A program made the position numbers and the translations under genes. From positions 1 to 43,762 of the forward strand of contig CAHJWM010000041.1 in assembly GCA_903642325.1 (NCBI GenBank): 43,762 nt of DNA, in the 5' to 3' direction. Position 1 is the first letter of the stretch; each line of letters starts with the position of its first letter. This DNA comes from Myxococcales bacterium (GTDB lineage: Bacteria; Myxococcota_A; Polyangia; Polyangiales; Polyangiaceae). The notes under the pieces were generated by a model, which saw only the letters and a program-made list of their open reading frames with translations, made no database searches and was not told the origin of the DNA. This document shows, one piece after another, positions 41,399 to 43,762 of this stretch.

Positions 41399-43762
41399 CT
41401 AGAACCGTGTGGCGCGGAGATTGGCGCCGAATTGCCAGCGGGTCTCGGCGTATTCCGGGCTAAGGGCGAGCGTCAGCAAGCTGCGCAGCGAGGCTGCACT
41501 GCGGCTGAGCTCAGGAAGCGCGTTCGGCGCGCGCAACTGCTCTTGCGTGACGCCGTCGTCTCCCGCGGCTTCATTCAAGGCGACGCCGAGATCCCCGGCC
41601 ACGAACAGGCCCGCGCGGCGCACGGCAATGCGCGACGCGGCGAGGGCGGCGTCGTAGTCAAGCTGCTCTGGACGGTCGCACAGTTCCCGTAACCGGCGCT
41701 GAAAACGCGCTGGAATGCTCTCCCATAACACCTCCGCCAAGTTCAGCACGCCACCCGACTTGGTTTGACGCGGAGGGCCAAAGGCGAAGCCCAGGGCCTT
41801 CAGTACGGCGCGCGCTTGGGACTCGGGCGAACCGAAGAGCAAGGCATACTGCGGAATCGAAGCGGCGAGCATGGCACCCAAGTGAAAGCGTAGCTCGGGC
41901 GTGTCCTGACGCACGTCCCCCGACAGAATCACCGCGGGGGGCGAGAGCAGCGCCAAGTTGACGGTGATGGGACCCGCGCTACGGCGGTGAAAGAGCGGGG
42001 TTCGGGTGAGCGCCAAAGCGCGCGCCGCGCCCGCGTACACCCGGCCGAGAGGCGCCGAAGAGCTGAGCGCCACGCGCTCCATGCCTGTGACCCCGTACGT
42101 GCTCGCATCGCGCCGAAACACGTGCTCGGCGCCCTCCCAGACGATTGCGAGCGCCTCTTGAACGGGACCCGTGCTGTCCCGGAACAACATGGCGCGCACC
42201 GCGTCTGGCTGTTCGACTTGCTCCGCAAGCGGCGGCGGCTCGATCAGCGGACGTCCAGGGACGAGGAGGGCAAGCACGTGCTCGATCGCCCGCGCATAAG
42301 TAAGATTGCGATCAGCGAGCGCGGCTTCGTGCAGCTTCGTGACGGCCCACGCGTCGCCTGGAGCGAGCAGCGCAAGTCGCCGGCACACCATGACCATGTC
42401 TTGCGTGCGACTGCTCCGATTTTCGAGCTCCTTGACGAGCTCGACGCCCGCCTCGATGGAGCCATCGTGAAGGCGCTGCAGTAACGCGGACTCGCCGGGG
42501 CTGGCAGCGGGGAAGGAGCCATTTTGGCGAAATGTTTCGGGCGCGCGGTAGGGCAAAGGCCGTTGCGGAGGTGGCGACGCGTCCGCGGCGGGCGGCCGGG
42601 TGCTCCGTACCGGCGAAGGACGAATGCTTCGATCGCGCGGAACCGGGGCCTCGGCCACGGGTTCGACGGGCGGCGCAATCGAATAGCGACCTGACACCAC
42701 GGGACGCAGCGTCGCCAATTTGGGTGGTGTCGTATTGTCGTAAGCGGGCCTCGGTGGTGGTGCGCTGATGATTGTATCCAGACTAACTGCCCATAGATCG
42801 CGGAGCGATGGCGCTGCTTCCTGCGCACGGCCGGGCGCTAACGGGTTCGAGCTCACCACGTCCGCCGAGTCGTGCGACGCGGGGGGAACCTGCGAATAGC
42901 GCCCGCGTCCTAACGCCGCGGTTGCCGCCGCGTCGGTCGAGACTTCGACCGCCTCGATCGCGGCCGCGCGCAACGAGCCCGAGGATAGGAGCGTCCTGGG
43001 CGCGGGCGTCGGGCTGCTGCGGCGGCGATCACTTAACACCGAAGACTCGGAGACGGCTGGTGAGACCAAGGTCGATACCTGAGCTCGCGGCGGACGATAA
43101 CGCGTGCTTTCGATACGCGCTTGCTCGCGCGTGTCCGACTCGCGCATCGCAATCGTAAGATAACCATGGGCACGCTCGGTGTTGTCGACGGTGAACGCCA
43201 CCTCGGCCGCGCTCAGCGCGACCTTGCCGCGCGTGCGCAAGCCGTGCAGATCGCCATCCAAGGCAATATCGAACAGGCGCAGCGCCTCTGCCGGCTCGCG
43301 TTCGGATTTGCGCTCGGCCAGGCCGAGGGCCAGAAGCGGCGGCTGACCTAGATCCGCGCTCACACGGCCAAGCTCTGCCTCACCTGCGCCGCCCCCGCTC
43401 ACCACGTCCAGCGCCTCGGCGATCAAAAACGCGCACAGCTCCGCCTGCTCCGCGTCGAGCGTCGTCCTGATGCCGCGCAGCTCGGCGATCGTCCCGCGGG
43501 CGTGCACGAGGTCGCCCGCGCCGTGGCTCATGTACTCGAGCTGACGGGCCAGGAGCTGGGCCGAGGCGAGCTCGGGCGCGATGCGCGCGGCGCGCGTGGC
43601 CAGCGCGAGCGCGAGGTCCGCTCGACCGCCCGACAGCCAGGCGCGCGCCCCCTCATCCTGCAAAGCCACCAACGCCAGCAGGCGCAGGGTGGGATCCGTG
43701 AGCTGTGGCGCGAGCATCGCCGGGGCCTCCTCCTTCGTCCGCCCCGGGGCCGGCGGCTTCTT
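41399..43762 (-). CDS. Large TPR-like protein (5' end beyond right edge or start at 43717)
   Basis: The frame is open to the window edge, giving 787 codons. ATG 43717 follows AAGGAGGAGGCCC, a strong ribosome binding site, so it may be the true start (772 residues). Residues about 20-200 (from 43717) are helical repeats (ARAWLSGGRADLALALATRA, PAEALRLFDIALDGDLHG). About 215-400 is a Ser/Pro/Arg-rich low-complexity linker. About 405-770 is a C-terminal helical region with PGDAWAVTKLHEAALADRNL, ITVNLALLSPPAVILSGDVR and GAMLAASIPQYALLFGSPES. The C-terminal style is that of very long myxobacterial TPR proteins. No signal peptide is visible. The two lipoproteins follow closely. Confidence 0.65.
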   Translation of the reverse strand, partial: KKPPAPGRTKEEAPAMLAPQLTDPTLRLLALVALQDEGARAWLSGGRADLALALATRAARIAPELASAQLLARQLEYMSHGAGDLVHARGTIAELRGIRTTLDAEQAELCAFLIAEALDVVSGGGAGEAELGRVSADLGQPPLLALGLAERKSEREPAEALRLFDIALDGDLHGLRTRGKVALSAAEVAFTVDNTERAHGYLTIAMRESDTREQARIESTRYRPPRAQVSTLVSPAVSESSVLSDRRRSSPTPAPRTLLSSGSLRAAAIEAVEVSTDAAATAALGRGRYSQVPPASHDSADVVSSNPLAPGRAQEAAPSLRDLWAVSLDTIISAPPPRPAYDNTTPPKLATLRPVVSGRYSIAPPVEPVAEAPVPRDRSIRPSPVRSTRPPAADASPPPQRPLPYRAPETFRQNGSFPAASPGESALLQRLHDGSIEAGVELVKELENRSSRTQDMVMVCRRLALLAPGDAWAVTKLHEAALADRNLTYARAIEHVLALLVPGRPLIEPPPLAEQVEQPDAVRAMLFRDSTGPVQEALAIVWEGAEHVFRRDASTYGVTGMERVALSSSAPLGRVYAGAARALALTRTPLFHRRSAGPITVNLALLSPPAVILSGDVRQDTPELRFHLGAMLAASIPQYALLFGSPESQARAVLKALGFAFGPPRQTKSGGVLNLAEVLWESIPARFQRRLRELCDRPEQLDYDAALAASRIAVRRAGLFVAGDLGVALNEAAGDDGVTQEQLRAPNALPELSRSAASLRSLLTLALSPEYAETRWQFGANLRATRF

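Overview
This is a GC-rich bacterial chromosome segment, most likely from a myxobacterium of the Polyangia type (phylum Myxococcota). The evidence is the density of lipoproteins, a glycine/serine-rich lipoprotein with an NPQPDIPC-like start, a eukaryotic-type Ser/Thr kinase, a zinc-ribbon plus GYF_2 protein, and an ECF sigma / membrane TPR / outer-membrane protein trio. Genes are tightly packed on both strands. I see no phage, insertion sequence, CRISPR array or rRNA. One RNA gene is present, tRNA-Leu(GAG).

Layout. 1-4957 holds envelope proteins: a secreted protein cut by the left edge, three lipoproteins, a small beta-barrel candidate and the GYF_2 protein. 4966-8379 holds a CHASE3-PAS-GGDEF diguanylate cyclase, a convergent HDOD protein and RNase HI with a zinc ribbon. 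8397-11570 holds a divergent LysR/DoxX pair, then a PadR regulator followed by a stump of an FtsX-type permease, then a YqeY protein. 11584-13885 holds ddl and an adenine-salvage pair (apt plus a nucleosidase). 14016-16544 is the ECF sigma factor operon. 16610-22820 runs left to right: Ser/Thr kinase, a perfect 7-1-7 Fur-box-like palindrome, feoA, feoB, mpg, coaBC and a CPBP membrane protein. 22858-26715 holds yebC, a plant-like ATP phosphofructokinase, an aldo-keto reductase and a GDT1/TMEM165 transporter. 26773-32700 holds a lipoprotein, cobalamin-dependent metH and, directly upstream of it, an ArsR-methyltransferase fusion of the SahR type. 32815-33210 carries two pieces of one NmrA-family gene on opposite strands, a scrambled pseudogene. 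33243-37499 holds two coupled DUF1990 genes, a small membrane protein behind a sigma54-like element, a c-type cytochrome lipoprotein, a GlxA-type regulator with a strong inverted repeat on its start codon, and the tRNA. 37654-43762 holds a soluble histidine kinase with a C-terminal receiver, two coupled lipoproteins and a large TPR-like protein cut by the right edge.

How the genes work together. The clearest functional groups are ferrous iron uptake (feoAB with its operator), the methionine cycle (metH with its likely regulator), adenine salvage (nucleosidase releases adenine, apt recaptures it) and an envelope-stress-type sigma operon. I did not find a convincing new defence or biosynthetic system. 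The most unusual items are the inverted NmrA remnant, the non-canonical catalytic residues in CoaBC and in the CPBP protein, the coupled DUF1990 pair, and several well-formed operators that sit on or beside start codons.
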